Source of the DNA: Capitulum mitella
Lineage: Eukaryota; Arthropoda; Thecostraca; Pollicipedomorpha; Pollicipedidae
Assembly (NCBI GenBank): GCA_030062745.1
Contig: CP099841.1
Location: 11,660,970-11,724,969 of the forward strand
DNA length: 64,000 nucleotides
Reading direction: 5' to 3'
Position numbers and translations under genes: made by a program. The notes under the pieces are model-generated. The model did not search any database, was not told the origin of the DNA, and was given only the letters and a program-made list of their open reading frames with translations. Positions 10,626 to 20,865 of this stretch are shown here, piece by piece (position 1 is the first letter of the stretch; each line of letters begins with the position of its first letter).

Positions 10626-13224
10626 CAGGAGCGGATCCAGGATTTCACCAAGGGTGGGGAATGGTCAGGGTGGGACCCCTCTCCCGGCCGCCCCCCGCCG
10701 GTCTTTGTTCCTCATATAGGAAAAAACGTCGTTCTGCTCGGGTCCAGGCTGGAAATACGTAATGAAATTTTGCGTTTTTGCAATATAAAGTAACCGAAAA
10801 AATCTAAAGGCCTCACCCCATTTGAGCAAATTTTGCGTTTTCTTCCCTACAAAGTGGCCGAAATATGATAACAGCGGGATTTTAGGCGGCAACGTCCTTT
10901 TCCCTGCTCGAAATGTCGTGTCTGTATCTGGTTCAGAAGACCGTCTACCCCTCGGAGCCTCTGGAGACTTTTTTGTTGGCTTTATGGTGGTCTCAGGCCG
11001 TCTGCCGCGTCAGAGTCACCGAGTGTTCTCAGATTCCTCTTACAGTTTCATGTGTCCCTCGGGACGTCTCAGGCGCCCCTTTGGCAGCTTCAGGGGCACC
11101 TCGGGCAGTGCCATGGACCCATCTGGCAGCTTCATAAGCCATCTCGAGTTCCCTCCTGTCGTCCCTGAGGAATTTTCACCGTCTAAGAAGCCACTCAGGC
11201 AGTAACAAGGGCCCTCTATAAGGCTCTCGGCCGTGATAGAGGCGCCTCTGGCAATGCTCCTTTCCTTTGGCCGTTTTAACGGTTGTCTGGACGTCTAAAA
11301 GCTTAGTAGTTTAAAGGTCCTATCTGGCGCGGAACAGTTTTGCCGTTTCAGGGGCCCTCTTGCAGTTACAAAAGACTTTTTGGCGATTTCAGGGTCCCTG
11401 TGCAATGTCACGGGCTTTTTGAACGTCTCCGGCAGTCTCCATGGCTGTATCAGGGGTCTTCCTCTGCTACATGGGGTATATCCGGTGGTCTTAGGGGCCC
11501 CTCTAGCCATAACAGAGGCCTTTGTTAGCGCTTTAGGGGCCTCCCTGGCAGTCTCAGGGGGACCTTTTCTGTATCAGAAGCCTGCCTAACACACTCGGAA
11601 GCAGGACGCAGCCAGCCAAAAATTTCAGGGGGTCCTCGCATTCAGGGTGAGCCCCTCATTTCATGTGGGTCTCCTGGACAAAAATAGTAACATAACATCT
11701 CACAAGAGGTTCGCAGAGGATAGCCGGATTAGCTGAATCAAAATTTCGGGAAAGGGGGAGGATGCGTGACCAATGGTGAGCCCATATCCCATGAGTGGGC
11801 CCCCTGAATAAAAACAGCCAGTGAAAATTTTACGACAACGGACGCTTGCCGTTGCTGAACAATATTAGTTGCAACCAGCTGGCTTTTTTCTCATTGCGAT
11901 GATCGTGCCAAAAACAGTTCGTTACTGGGGCATCCACAGCTCTCATGGGGCCCTTCTGCAGGCCGCCAGGGAACTCTTATACACACCAGGGGGCCTCTCC
12001 ACAGGCCAACATGGGGCGGCAAGGGCTCCTGCATGTCAGCAGGGGACCCTTCATGTTCACAGAGGGCCAGCTACAGGAAAGCAGGGGCCCGTTCCGACCG
12101 GCAAAGGGCCCTTACAGACAGGCAGGTCCTCATAGAACAGCAAGGGTCCCTCCACAGGTCAGCAGGGGTTCCTTCAGGAGGCGACAAGGGCCAATGTATG
12201 TCAGCAGGGACCCCTTCATGGCGACAGGAGGCCAGCTACAGGCAAGGAGTGAGCCCTTTCCCACCTGCAAGGGGCCTTTGCAGGTCGACAGGTCCCCAAA
12301 GAACAGCAGGGGGCCCTCCACGCGCCAGCAGGGGCCCTCTGAAGGCTGGCAAGGACCCACAGGCCGGCAGGGAGCCCTACAGACTGGCTGGTGGTCCTCA
12401 CAGGCCGGCATGGGCCCAAAAGGCCGGCAGGAGGCCTCCCTACAGGCCGGCAGGGGGTCCCTGCAGGTCCGGTAAGGGACTCCCTGTAGGCCGGGAGGGG
12501 CCCCCTGTAGGCCAAAATAGAGCCCCTACAGGCCAGCAAGGGTCCCACAGGCTGGTAGGGGGCTCTATATGCCGACAGAGGCCCTCACAGGCCGGCAGGA
12601 GGCCCCTTCAGGCTGGTAGGAGGGCCCACACAAGCTGGCAGGGGCACTGCAGACCGGCAGGGGTCCCCTACAGGAGGATAGAAGTCCCTCTATGGGCTTG
12701 GATCTCTTCAAGCGGTTTCATGGACCCTTTGTCGTGTTGGGGCCCTTTTTGCGGTCCCAGGGACCCTTGGAGAGTTTTAGGGCCCTTCTATCCATTTTAG
12801 GAGCCATCTTGCCGTCTCAGGGCTCCCAGTAACCTCCTCGGAGGCCTTCTTACTGCATCAGGAACCTTACAGCTTTTCACACAGGCCCGTGACACCCATT
12901 TGGAGCCCCTATGACATTCCAGGAGCCCCTATGCTGTCCTAGGGACTCAGTCCTCATCTTGACCGTCTCAGGGACCCTGTGACCCTTCTGGCGTTCTCAG
13001 GGGTAGTCTGCAGTTTTGGAGCCCTGTTATGGTTTTTGGGAGCTTCAGGGCCATCTCACCCTGCTAGAGGCGCCTCGACTGCATCAAGAACCCATCACGT
13101 TTTCACAGGGACCTCCAAAATCCCAAACTCGCCCATTCGGGACCCCTCTTTTGGAGCCCCTTCTCAGGCCCCGTGGGGGGGGGGGGGCGATCGTTCCATC
13201 ACCTTCCCCTTGGATCTGCGCCTG
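10626..13224. mobile_element. Large non-autonomous hAT-like element, copy 2 (2599 bp)
   Basis: Ends CAGGAGCGGATCCAG and TTGGATCTGCGCCTG are inverted repeats matching the 7227-9311 element. The flanking octamers CCTGCAGG and CTTGAACG agree at five positions, and the empty site in duplication copy 2 (CCCGAAGG near 40948) lies between them in sequence, supporting a decayed 8-bp target duplication. The interior again has phrases like TTTTGGCGATTTCAGGG at about 27-30 bp spacing, plus an extra minisatellite block and a hAT-like terminus motif near 11605 (CAGGACGCAGCCAG), perhaps a nested insertion. No transposase. Confidence 0.75.
11960..12680. repeat. GC-rich minisatellite inside the hAT-like element
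   Basis: Roughly 25 diverged units of about 27-33 bp built on ACAGGCCGGCAGGGGCCCCT. Present only in the larger of the two sibling elements. The long open frames (12033-12800 plus, 12130-12411 minus) exist because the unit lacks stop codons; their translations are repetitive and family-less. Confidence 0.85.
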
Positions 13225-13432
13225 CTTGAACGTAGCCAACTAATGTCCAGTTAATTTGTTGGTATTTCTTACAAAGAAACGTGTGGTATAATCGACCTAA
13301 AATTCACTGGTCTAAACGACAAAATCTTCTTGCTTGTTCATTTTTACATCATAAATAACTTGTGTGTTTGCAGCGAGTTTGCTGAAACGGATTGGGTTCA
13401 AGCTGCCTGAATGATATAGAACGAGACAGTGC

Positions 13433-13460
13433 ATTGCAGTGCAGTGCAGTGTTCTGCAGT
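13433..13460. repeat. (TGCAG)n microsatellite downstream of NAG gene 1
   Basis: About five units of GCAGT/GCATT. The homologous position in duplication copy 2 (41163-41222) is expanded to about twelve units, a length difference between paralogous loci. Confidence 0.85.
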
Positions 13461-13721
13461 TACGTTACGATTAACATACATTAATCGGGTCTTAGGGAAA
13501 AACAAAGCATTCAACGTAATCCCAGAGTTCCTTGCATTTTAAGCTTCAAAGAAATCAAACAACAGACTTTTACCAGCTTTTCTATTAAAATTTAGAAATG
13601 ACATTCAACACAGAAGTCCGTATTTCTGCAATTTCAGGACGTTGCCATGGGCCCCACGCCACACTGCTCCCAGGCTGTCGGCCGGACAGTCGTTCCGAAG
13701 CCGGCCCGGCCGCCGCGCCGA

Positions 13722-14471
13722 TCACTTGGTGATGTAGCAGCTGCCCTCGTACTGGTGGCAGTACTCCGGCTGGACGCTCTCGGCCTGGATACCGCGCGCC
13801 ACCATGCGGCGCCGGTGATGCACGTAACGGTGCTCGGCCGCCAGACAGCCCGTCTCCGGCTCGGCCCAGAGCCGCTCGGCCAGCGCGGCGCCGCGCGGCC
13901 ACAGCTTCTGGTCGAGCGTGGCGTCGTCGGCCTGCTCGGACCAGAGCGCGCCCGAGCCGCCCAGGATGAGGCGCGACAGGTCGCCGGGCGCGTCCTGCGA
14001 CGGCCGCAGGGACACCTCCGGCTCGGCAAGCTGCTCGAAGCTGCGCGCGATGCGGCGCGGGCTGTTGTCGTACACCGTCTGCCAGCTCTTGTAGGGCGTG
14101 CACCAGTTGTTGCCCTTGCCCACCCAGGCGGAAAATCCACAGTCCAGGTACCAGGCGTCGTGATTGGATATGATGAGCTTGTAGCCCTCTTTGAGCAGGC
14201 GGCCGATCTGCTTGTCGGCACCGGTCGTCCAGATATGGATGATGTACTTGGACGGGTCCAGGCCGTTTTCGGCGGCCGGCCGCTCTGTCAAGTGCGACGT
14301 CCACAGGATCAGCGGCATCGATCGGCCGGTGACGTTGCTCCAGATGCCATTGGCGCGTTCCTGGTACTGAATCCAGAGCTTCATATACTCCTCGTCGTCC
14401 TCTGGGTCCCCGCCCTGCTGCTTGACGTAATTGGCGATCTCTGGCGTTGTCTTCCAGCAGTTGAGGTTAAT
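13722..14471 (-). CDS. NAG: NAG copy 1, exon 4 (C-terminal half)
   Basis: 750 nt including TGA. Acceptor CCTTTTCAG/ATT gives GGDE-INLNCW, which lines up with the family GGDEV..NCW. Contains the subsite tryptophans and the end of the barrel; finishes CHQYEGSCYITK. No internal intron. Confidence 0.9.
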   Translation of the reverse strand: MNLNCWKTTPEIANYVKQQGGDPEDDEEYMKLWIQYQERANGIWSNVTGRSMPLILWTSHLTERPAAENGLDPSKYIIHIWTTGADKQIGRLLKEGYKLIISNHDAWYLDCGFSAWVGKGNNWCTPYKSWQTVYDNSPRRIARSFEQLAEPEVSLRPSQDAPGDLSRLILGGSGALWSEQADDATLDQKLWPRGAALAERLWAEPETGCLAAEHRYVHHRRRMVARGIQAESVQPEYCHQYEGSCYITK

Positions 14472-17400
14472 CTGAAAAGGAATGCGAAGTTTTCGTAGCG
14501 AGTGATGGTCTTCAGCGTCACGACATTTGCATCGCTTTAAAAACGGCATGTTTGGTGGACATGACATTATGCGTTATCCATCTCACTGTCATACGTGTCG
14601 GTTACATTGCACGTCACAGCTACAGCATGACATCGTCCGATGTATTGTGGAAACATCATCACCTCGTCGCCACCCATGTGGAAGATGTCCGGCTGGAACA
14701 GGTCGTTGTACTCGGCCATGATCTTCTCCAGTACAGGGTACAGGTTCTCGTTGACGATGTTCATCTGACCGCATGGCGGCTCTACGCAGAAACTCTGCCA
14801 GGGCTCCTGAAAATACCGCAGGTCGGATGGAGGTTGTGGTTTACTCACAGCAGCGAATACAAGTGGCTGAATACACGGCTGATTTGTCCACCGATCTACA
14901 TTTATTTTTGATTGATCAGTTCGATATATATGCAAATAGCTCCCGCTACCTATGGGATTCGACGGCAGTGGTCACGGCTGAATGATTTCCTCAAACATGA
15001 TAAGAAGTAGCGCATGCTAAATTGAGCATCCAGCGGAGTGCATGTTCCCCAAAATGCTCACCCCACAAGGGGGGGGGAGAGGGGCGGGAGGCAGTCTCCC
15101 CACCTCACCCCGCGAGCTCTCTGTGACCGCCTCTCGCACTCACCTTGCCCAGGCAGACGGCCAGCTTGCCGAGGCCGACCTTCTCGCCCCACTGCCAGCC
15201 GTAGCCAACGTGGGCCGGCATGTCCAGTTCGGGCAGCACGCGCACGCCGCGCACCATGGCGTACTTCACCAGCGCCAGCACGTCCTCCGACGTGTAGACC
15301 TTCTGCGACGAGTAAGCGCCGTACTGGGCCATGCGCGGCTCGCGCCGGATCTCGATCGGGAAGCTGTGCGAGTCGGCGATGTGCCAGTGCAGCGTGTTCA
15401 GCTTGTTCATGGCCATGGCGTCGACAGTGCGGCGCAGGCTGGCCAGCGAAATGAAGTTGCGCGAGGTGTCGAGCGTGAGGGCGCGGATCGGGTAGACGGG
15501 CGCGTCCGTGATCATCACGGCGCCGACCGTCTGCAGCGCGTCGTTGTTCTCGTCGTAGTTGATGAGCTGCGAAAGCGTCTCCATGCCATGGCGCGCGCCG
15601 AAGAAGGTGGGCGCGAAGATGAGCACGTGCACGTCCTCGTCGGCCGTGTGGTTGATGAGCAGCTGGTAGAACTCGCTCGTGTCCAGCGTCAGGCTCGTGT
15701 CGGCGCTATCCACGACCACCATCACGCGGACGGCGCGCGAGCCGACGGCGGCGTCCGACCTGTCGGATGGGCCACTCCGGCAGCTACCCCCGTCCGGCAT
15801 CATCTTGCCCAGCGTGCTCTGTAGCGAGGCGCCGGCCTGTTCCAGCAGCGGCTTCACCGCCGCCGGCGCATTGTACGTCATGAAGAAGTTCTCCCGGCGA
15901 AACGAGACGGTGGTGTTGCCGACCGAAAATGGGCCAGTGGGTCGCGGCCAGATGGCCGAGTCGGCACCGCACGTCAGCTTGCAGGCGTTGAGCGTGATGC
16001 CGTTGTCTGTCTTCTCGGCGGCGTGGCGGACGCAGGCGCCGTCCATGCATCGCCATGTCCACGGGAAGGGTCCACTGCAACGGCAACTCTCTGAGATTGG
16101 CTGGCACGGCAAGGGCGCGAGGGAAGGGGGAGATCGACGCGGCTTAGACAATGGGCTTAACCCTATTCCTGGAGGGCTAGACAGTATGCCCGATTCCCGG
16201 CAGGGGGGGGGGGCGGATTCGGCCCCCGAGATCTCGAGAACTACACATCCGATTTCATCTCAACAAACGACAATTGATTTGCCATGACGTAAACTACACG
16301 TTTAAAAAAGACGCCAACATTTTGAAAGATGTGGACACAGGGGGGCAAAAATGTCAAAATGGGGGTTTTTTGGACTTCTCATAACTCCGTCTTTATGGAC
16401 CGATTTCAATGAAATTGGCATGAATTGAGAGATTATGAATAGGACTTTTACCATTTGTCCACACCTGTCAAATTTCGAGAAAATTGTCAGGAGTGCACCT
16501 GGCTTCAAAAATAGGAGGATCAACAACTGAATGATCAAAAAGGTAAAAACACTTTTTTAGCTTCTGCTAGTCATGTTCTACCAAAGAAGTACAATTCATA
16601 TTACGATCTTTGTATAATGTTAGCATAGGCGGTGCCAGGGACATGAAAAGGGGAAGCGTCATGGTCACATGTTCTTCAGATCAACTTGTGACCTTTGACT
16701 TTAAATGACGTCCAGTGACCTTGAAGTCACTTGGAACGATCTCGCATACATCTGATATTATCTGAAAGCGTTTTGAACCATTTGACCTCACTATATTTAA
16801 AAAATGTCATTTTACGGCTGTTGTGATGTAGGGCACAGTTATTGACATTTTAGGTCATAGCTTCATGACTCGACCTGATGTCAACCTGAAACTTGATGCA
16901 CAAGTAGTCACCCTTCCACGTCATATATATTCCGGGTTCGGGATTTCAAAAAAGTGTCGAAGTTATTACTATAAAACCAGATTTGACTTTTGACCTTGAC
17001 CTGACCTTGTACAGTGACCTCAGATGAACAAAACTGTATTTGTGCGTTGCCCAATTGTTTAACTATATATCCATGTAAAGTTTTAAGTTCTATCTTAAAA
17101 ACGTTATTTTTGGCAGTCATCTTACTTTTACCCTGAACAAGGCCAAAAATGGCCTGAAGTGTCTCTCAAAAACGTTGACTGGAATTGGACTTTACATGGA
17201 TATATGGTTAAATAATTGGGCAACGCACAAAGGCAATTGGAATTGAGCGCCCGTGAGCAAAAAACAATGTCGAAATTTTACCACAGCACGTGGAAAAAAT
17301 AGCTAAGAAAGTCACCAAGTTTCGTAAAGCTGCGTCGAAAAGCCTGAAATTGGCAAGCAAAAAATCCAAGAGGGGGGGGGGGTCGGATTCAGCCCTCCAC

Positions 17401-17850
17401 CGGGAATAGGATTAATGGAGCGTTCGCGGTTATGCTTACCGCATTCACGCATCGGAAACTGCCAGTAAATACAGTAGAATATTCAGCATAAAATTGCGCA
17501 AGGGACCATTTCTTATAAGAGGAGAAAATATTGTTGTGCAGCAGCAGATGACATGATATACAGCATGATGATAACGTCAGACAAGGTGTCTGCACCTGAA
17601 CCACATAGCGCAGAATAGCACGGATCTCATGAATCGGTATGGCACAAAAAGTATTTAACCCCCTTAACAGCAGGGTGCGTCATGATGAAGTAGCTGCTAT
17701 ATTTAAGGCACCATTTTGCCAGATGCCTGAAGTCGTTTTTTACTGCGGTCATCATGAACTAAGGTCGCGACGATACGGAACTTACCTCATCTTGCATTGA
17801 TCCGTTGCAAGCGCTGATCCCAACAGGAGCAAAAGTGGAAAGATTTTCAT
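13722..17850 (-). CDS. NAG: Chitooligosaccharidolytic beta-N-acetylglucosaminidase (GH20), copy 1
   Basis: Secreted exo-enzyme that removes terminal GlcNAc from chitooligosaccharides, the step after chitinase in cuticle and peritrophic chitin turnover. CDS join of complement 17786-17850, 15144-16086, 14663-14806 and 13722-14471: 1902 nt, 633 residues, close to the usual 590-640 of the family. Start chosen at the ATG of a clear signal peptide (MKIFPLLLLLGSALA). Then comes the N-terminal domain with PFPWTWRC and IWPRPTG (about 29-75), and the GH20 barrel: substrate arginine about R223 (LTLDTSRN), HWH at 255-257, catalytic pair D383-E384 in FHMGGDE, ILWTSH (W441), YLDCG (Y492, D494), ALWSEQ (W561, E563), ALAERLW. 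These match the active-site set of insect OfHex1-type group I enzymes (family knowledge). Intron 1 contains a TTAA element. 22 residues differ from copy 2. Confidence 0.93.
14663..14806 (-). CDS. NAG: NAG copy 1, exon 3 (catalytic Asp-Glu)
   Basis: 144 nt, 48 codons, phase 0 at both ends. Acceptor TATTTTCAG/GAG; donor GACGAG/GTGATG. Carries CVEPPCGQ and FHMGGDE; the last two codons are the catalytic D-E pair. The intron that follows is open for 31 codons, so a naive ORF call overruns it. Confidence 0.88.
15144..16086 (-). CDS. NAG: NAG copy 1, exon 2
   Basis: 943 nt. Donor CAAG/GTGAGT at 15143-15138 is unambiguous. Acceptor placed after CTCAGAG to keep frame with exon 1; the AG fourteen bases upstream (after GTGCC) would break the frame. 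Codes for the cysteine-rich N-terminus, the GH20b region and the first half of the catalytic barrel to VCLGK. An in-frame reading continues into intron 1, so the acceptor should be confirmed by cDNA. Confidence 0.85.
16161..17411 (-). mobile_element. TTAA-type element, family 1, in NAG copy 1 intron 1 (1251 bp)
   Basis: Bordered by TTAA at 16157-16160 and 17412-17415. Low end CCCTATTCCTGG, high end ACCGGGAATAGGA. Aligns in reverse with 23151-24332 and 49260-50471 (shared text includes TTGCGATGAAATCGG-like, GACCGATTTCAATGAAA and TGACCTTGACCTGACC stretches). Each end has a G-run/C-run hairpin. No transposase. The paralogous intron carries a different element at the same TTAA. Confidence 0.78.
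17786..17850 (-). CDS. NAG: NAG copy 1, exon 1 (signal peptide)
   Basis: 65 nt, 21 codons plus two bases. Signal peptide with five consecutive Leu after MKIFP and an ALA cleavage motif; the mature chain would start TDQC. Donor AG/GTAAGT. In phase with exon 2 only if that exon begins at 16086 (65 + 943 = 1008 nt). More diverged from copy 2 than any other exon (6 of 22 residues). Confidence 0.85.
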
Positions 17851-18222
17851 TGTCACCTATTGATGGCACCTGAAACAGAATTGGAGGATCGTGACTATTC
17901 TCAAGGTATACTATTTGTCAATGAAATGCGTTTAAACCTTCGCCGGGTTGGCCTCCGAATCCACCTTCCCCGGACCGGGAGTTCGTGAAAGCCCCTGCGC
18001 TAAGAGGGAGGGGAGGGGGAGGGGCTCGAGAATTATAACTTTCATAGAAAAATAAAAACGCTGGTATAAGTGTATCCCAAGAATGATGTATGGATAATGT
18101 TGGAGTCAGAGCCCATGCTGAACCGAGCTTCTTAAGGACCTTGACCCCGCCACCCGTGTGGTGCCAACTGTGGAGCAATTTTGTCCCGTGCACCCAACCA
18201 GAAAGTGCTGAAGAACCTTTAC

Positions 18223-18358
18223 CGTGACGTGCAGCTCCACAACACGGCCACCCCACGAACGGCTGACCTTTTTGTTCTTTGACCAGATAAGTACACCCGT
18301 TCTGGGGCCCGAACTCAATGTCTGCGACACACCGGATTGTGTTCAGTTCCTCATTCAT
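18223..18358 (-). CDS. Conserved candidate exon of unknown gene, copy 1
   Basis: A 136 nt frame bounded by an AG/ATG acceptor-like site and a CACG/GTAAAG donor. Its partner at 46027-46165 keeps both sites, differs in length by exactly three bases, and shows many third-position changes around a conserved core (PQNGC.YLVK and QKGQPF). That pattern suggests coding sequence on this strand. Four Cys in copy 1; no family recognised, and no connecting exons found. It lies 370 bp upstream of the NAG signal-peptide exon; whether it belongs to that transcript is unknown. Confidence 0.38.
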
Positions 18359-19159
18359 CTGACCGTGGTGGCGGCATTATGCTGTCATTATTTGCAGGAC
18401 GTCGGAGGCCCGTTGAAGTACGAGGGACTGGTGGCTGTCGTAACAATGCAGAATCCCGTTGCGTTATCCGAGAGTGAAAGTGGGTCTCGTCTAGCCGATC
18501 GTCCCGCTGCAGGAGCAGGTGTTGCCGGGTGAGGTGCACAGAACCTAAATCGGTTACCTTGACCGTTTCATTCGTTGCCTGTGAGAGACCCTTTGACTTT
18601 GGAAAACGTTCGCAACCTTAGTTGGACCCAGGGTACATCTGCCCTGGTCCATGACTCGATGGTCCTCAAGTCAAGGACATGTGACGAAGAACCAAGAGAT
18701 CAAATAGTTCGACTGGTGGATCATATCGAATGTATTGTCCGTCGCCTACACTATTACTCATATACATCGCCTGTTTGGGTTATGTGTCAAGCTGCATGCG
18801 AAAGAACTACTGAACATGGCGATCTTGTCAGTCGCGAGACATTTTTGCAGCCATTCGGTACACTGGTTTCGAAAATACTGCACACCGCATTAAAATAAAA
18901 ACAAGGAATGTGTAAAGCACGGCGAACACAGGATCCCTTGCACCGCCAAGAACCTGGAACTGCGTAAATCGATTGTGATATCGGGCAGACTAGCCGTCTG
19001 GTGATCGGCTTAGTACACCTGATCGCCAGTCAACCGTGGTTCAGACTGGCAAGTGCCTCCTGGCTTCTGCGTTTGATGCGACTTACTTCATTCTCTGTCT
19101 TGGAAGATTACTTTGTTAGTATGACTGTAATAAACTTCAGACCATTTCCTTCTGCAGCG

Positions 19160-19919
19160 CATTACGACCGCAATCCAAAGCCAAACGACATGCCGTCTTA
19201 ACCAAGATTTCTTCGGCCACGATTTCAGGATTTTTTGAAGCAGCTTCATGACACGTAATGGCTTTTCGTGCGTATTCCTACTGCGTACCATGCCGAATTT
19301 TCATAGGTTTATTTTGCCCATGGATGGAGTCAAGGCACGGTTTTGGGAGGCCCATCAGGCCATTTTTGGCACTGCTCAAGGTAAAAGAAAAATGACTGCC
19401 AAAGACAGAGCTCTTAAGATACACCTTAAAGCTTAATATGAGTGTATAAGTAAATAGCTGGGCTCACATTCATAGTATTTCTGTTAATCCGAGATCATGT
19501 AACAAGGTCAGGTCAACGGCAAAATTTAAGATTTGGTTTCATGCAAATATTATTTATGTTCATTCCCGAACTATACAATTCGGTATGTACATGACTCAGC
19601 ACAGTGTTTTCCACTCATATAAAAAAGTTTCAGCTCGACATCAGGTCGGGTCACGGAGCTATGAACTAAAATGTCCGCGCGTATACCCTGTATCACGATG
19701 GTCATAATTCAGGCTTTTACATACATATACATAACGCCTATGAACTTCCTCGACATTCCAGAGGTATTAGTGGAAAAGTCCCATCGATTATCTCTCAGTT
19801 CATGCCAGTCGCATTAGAATCGGCTCATAAATAACGAAGTTACAACAAAAAAGATCTCTCTCTGACCTTGTACGTCCGGTGTCCAGCCGTTTGAAAATAA
19901 ATAAATAAATAAATAAATA

Positions 19920-19962
<43 letters not shown>

Positions 19963-20104
19963 GGTTAACGTCATGTGAAATCAGTTATCGTTTGTTGCAA
20001 TAGCATCGAACGAGTAGTTCTCGAAATTCCAGGGAGGGGAACGGATAAGCCCCCTCCCTCCTACGGGAATCCTCCGTAGCGCTTTGGCTACGGGAATAGG
20101 GAGA
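19160..20104 (+). mobile_element. Diverged TTAA family 1 element shared by both duplication copies (copy 1)
   Basis: Weak but collinear match to 23300-24335 (CATCAGGCCATTTTTGGC, GACATCAGGTCGGGTCACGG, ATGAACTTCCTC..ATT blocks) ending in CTACGGGAATAGG at 20095. The partner is 46820-48437, so the insertion predates the segmental duplication. The left terminus is not recognisable. A (TAAA)n/(TA)n microsatellite has grown inside it. Confidence 0.5.
19893..19962. repeat. (AAAT)n-(TA)n microsatellite
   Basis: Eight or so AAAT units followed by a broken TA run. Confidence 0.93.
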
Positions 20105-20160
20105 TTTACCATGAGATTAACTGTGACTAACCTTGACTTTCCTTTTCACCTCTCCGGCTT

Positions 20161-20425
20161 TGCCGAGCTGTGTCGTAACTTCCCCGAACGACGTCAGCAG
20201 TAAGCCGCCTATCCCTCAACACACGATCAGGCGGCCACATTCCTGCCGTACCGCGTTCATTTGACTCACGTGAAGAGTGCGTCGGCTGCGCCGGGCGTCT
20301 CGACGGCTCTGTGAAGCCGCGGCCTGCCGTCACGTGTCGGACGCCGCCTCCTTGCGATCACCGCTGGAGGGTGGTTTTGGTCCGGCCAGCATCCGAGGCC
20401 GTCCACGACTGACTCCGGGCCGGGC
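20161..20425 (-). promoter_or_regulatory. 98%-identical GC-rich block upstream of NAG copy 1: candidate promoter or 5' exon
   Basis: 265 bp with only five substitutions and no indel against 48582-48846, flanked on both sides by much more diverged sequence. CpG-rich, with a CRE-like TGACGTCG (minus strand, 20196-20189), CACGTG at 20268-20273 overlapping a good donor on the NAG strand (TTCAC/GTGAGT, 20270/20269), and a second donor-like GAGAG/GTGAAA near 20150. Position (2.3 kb upstream of the signal-peptide exon) and strand suit a first non-coding exon. No TATA box identified. The minus-strand open frame here (20127-20333) is preserved in the partner only because the DNA is nearly identical. 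Confidence 0.45.
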
Positions 20426-20865
20426 CGATCACTATGCAGCAGCATCGGGGCCAACGGGGCAGCATGCACCCGCCGCTGGCCAAGGAGAATGTGACAGCGG
20501 GGCTGTAGAGGTGCGCACGACGACTGCAACGCGAGATGGCTTCATCAGAAACTCTGTCTCAGGAGAACATCAAATTATGTGGTGATTTAGGGGTCGTCTC
20601 TAACTTATGCAACGTTCGAAATGAGCGGGGAGAGGTAGCCAATGCGCGGCAAAACATTACAACGAGGAGCGTGAGGTGTTTGGTGAGCGTTACTTGACGC
20701 TCAGTCAAATAAAATTCATCAAATGGAGCGTTCAGGCAAAACTCCAGCCACGAGATGCCCTGCGTGCAAAAGCCTCAAAATAACATGAACCTTAGAGAAG
20801 ATGTCAGGCATATCTATTCAGTTTTTATGCTGATATTTCATGTTGCATTTGAGTGCTATGAAATT

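Noticed and set aside
12033-12800. 255-residue plus-strand ORF, one of the longest in the window
   Set aside because: It runs through a GC-rich 30-bp minisatellite inside a hAT-like element; the translation is repetitive and all frames are unusually open.
13585-14498. Long ORFs in other frames over NAG exon 4 (plus 13647-14498, minus 13585-14304), with equivalents in copy 2
   Set aside because: Shadows of the GC-rich true frame, which alone carries the GH20 motifs and lines up with splice sites.
15042-15824. Plus-strand ORFs opposite NAG exon 2 (also 42970-43671)
   Set aside because: Antisense shadows produced by codon bias; no domain.
18224-18532. Plus-strand ORF with a VCDTPDCV stretch reminiscent of neprilysin N-terminal segments
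   Set aside because: Nothing following it fits the M13 family, and copy 2 loses the motif; the minus strand shows the better codon-like conservation.
20277-20585. Plus-strand and minus-strand ORFs over the conserved 265 bp block as a protein gene
   Set aside because: The five substitutions show no codon-position bias and the reading is not extended conservatively beyond the block in copy 2.
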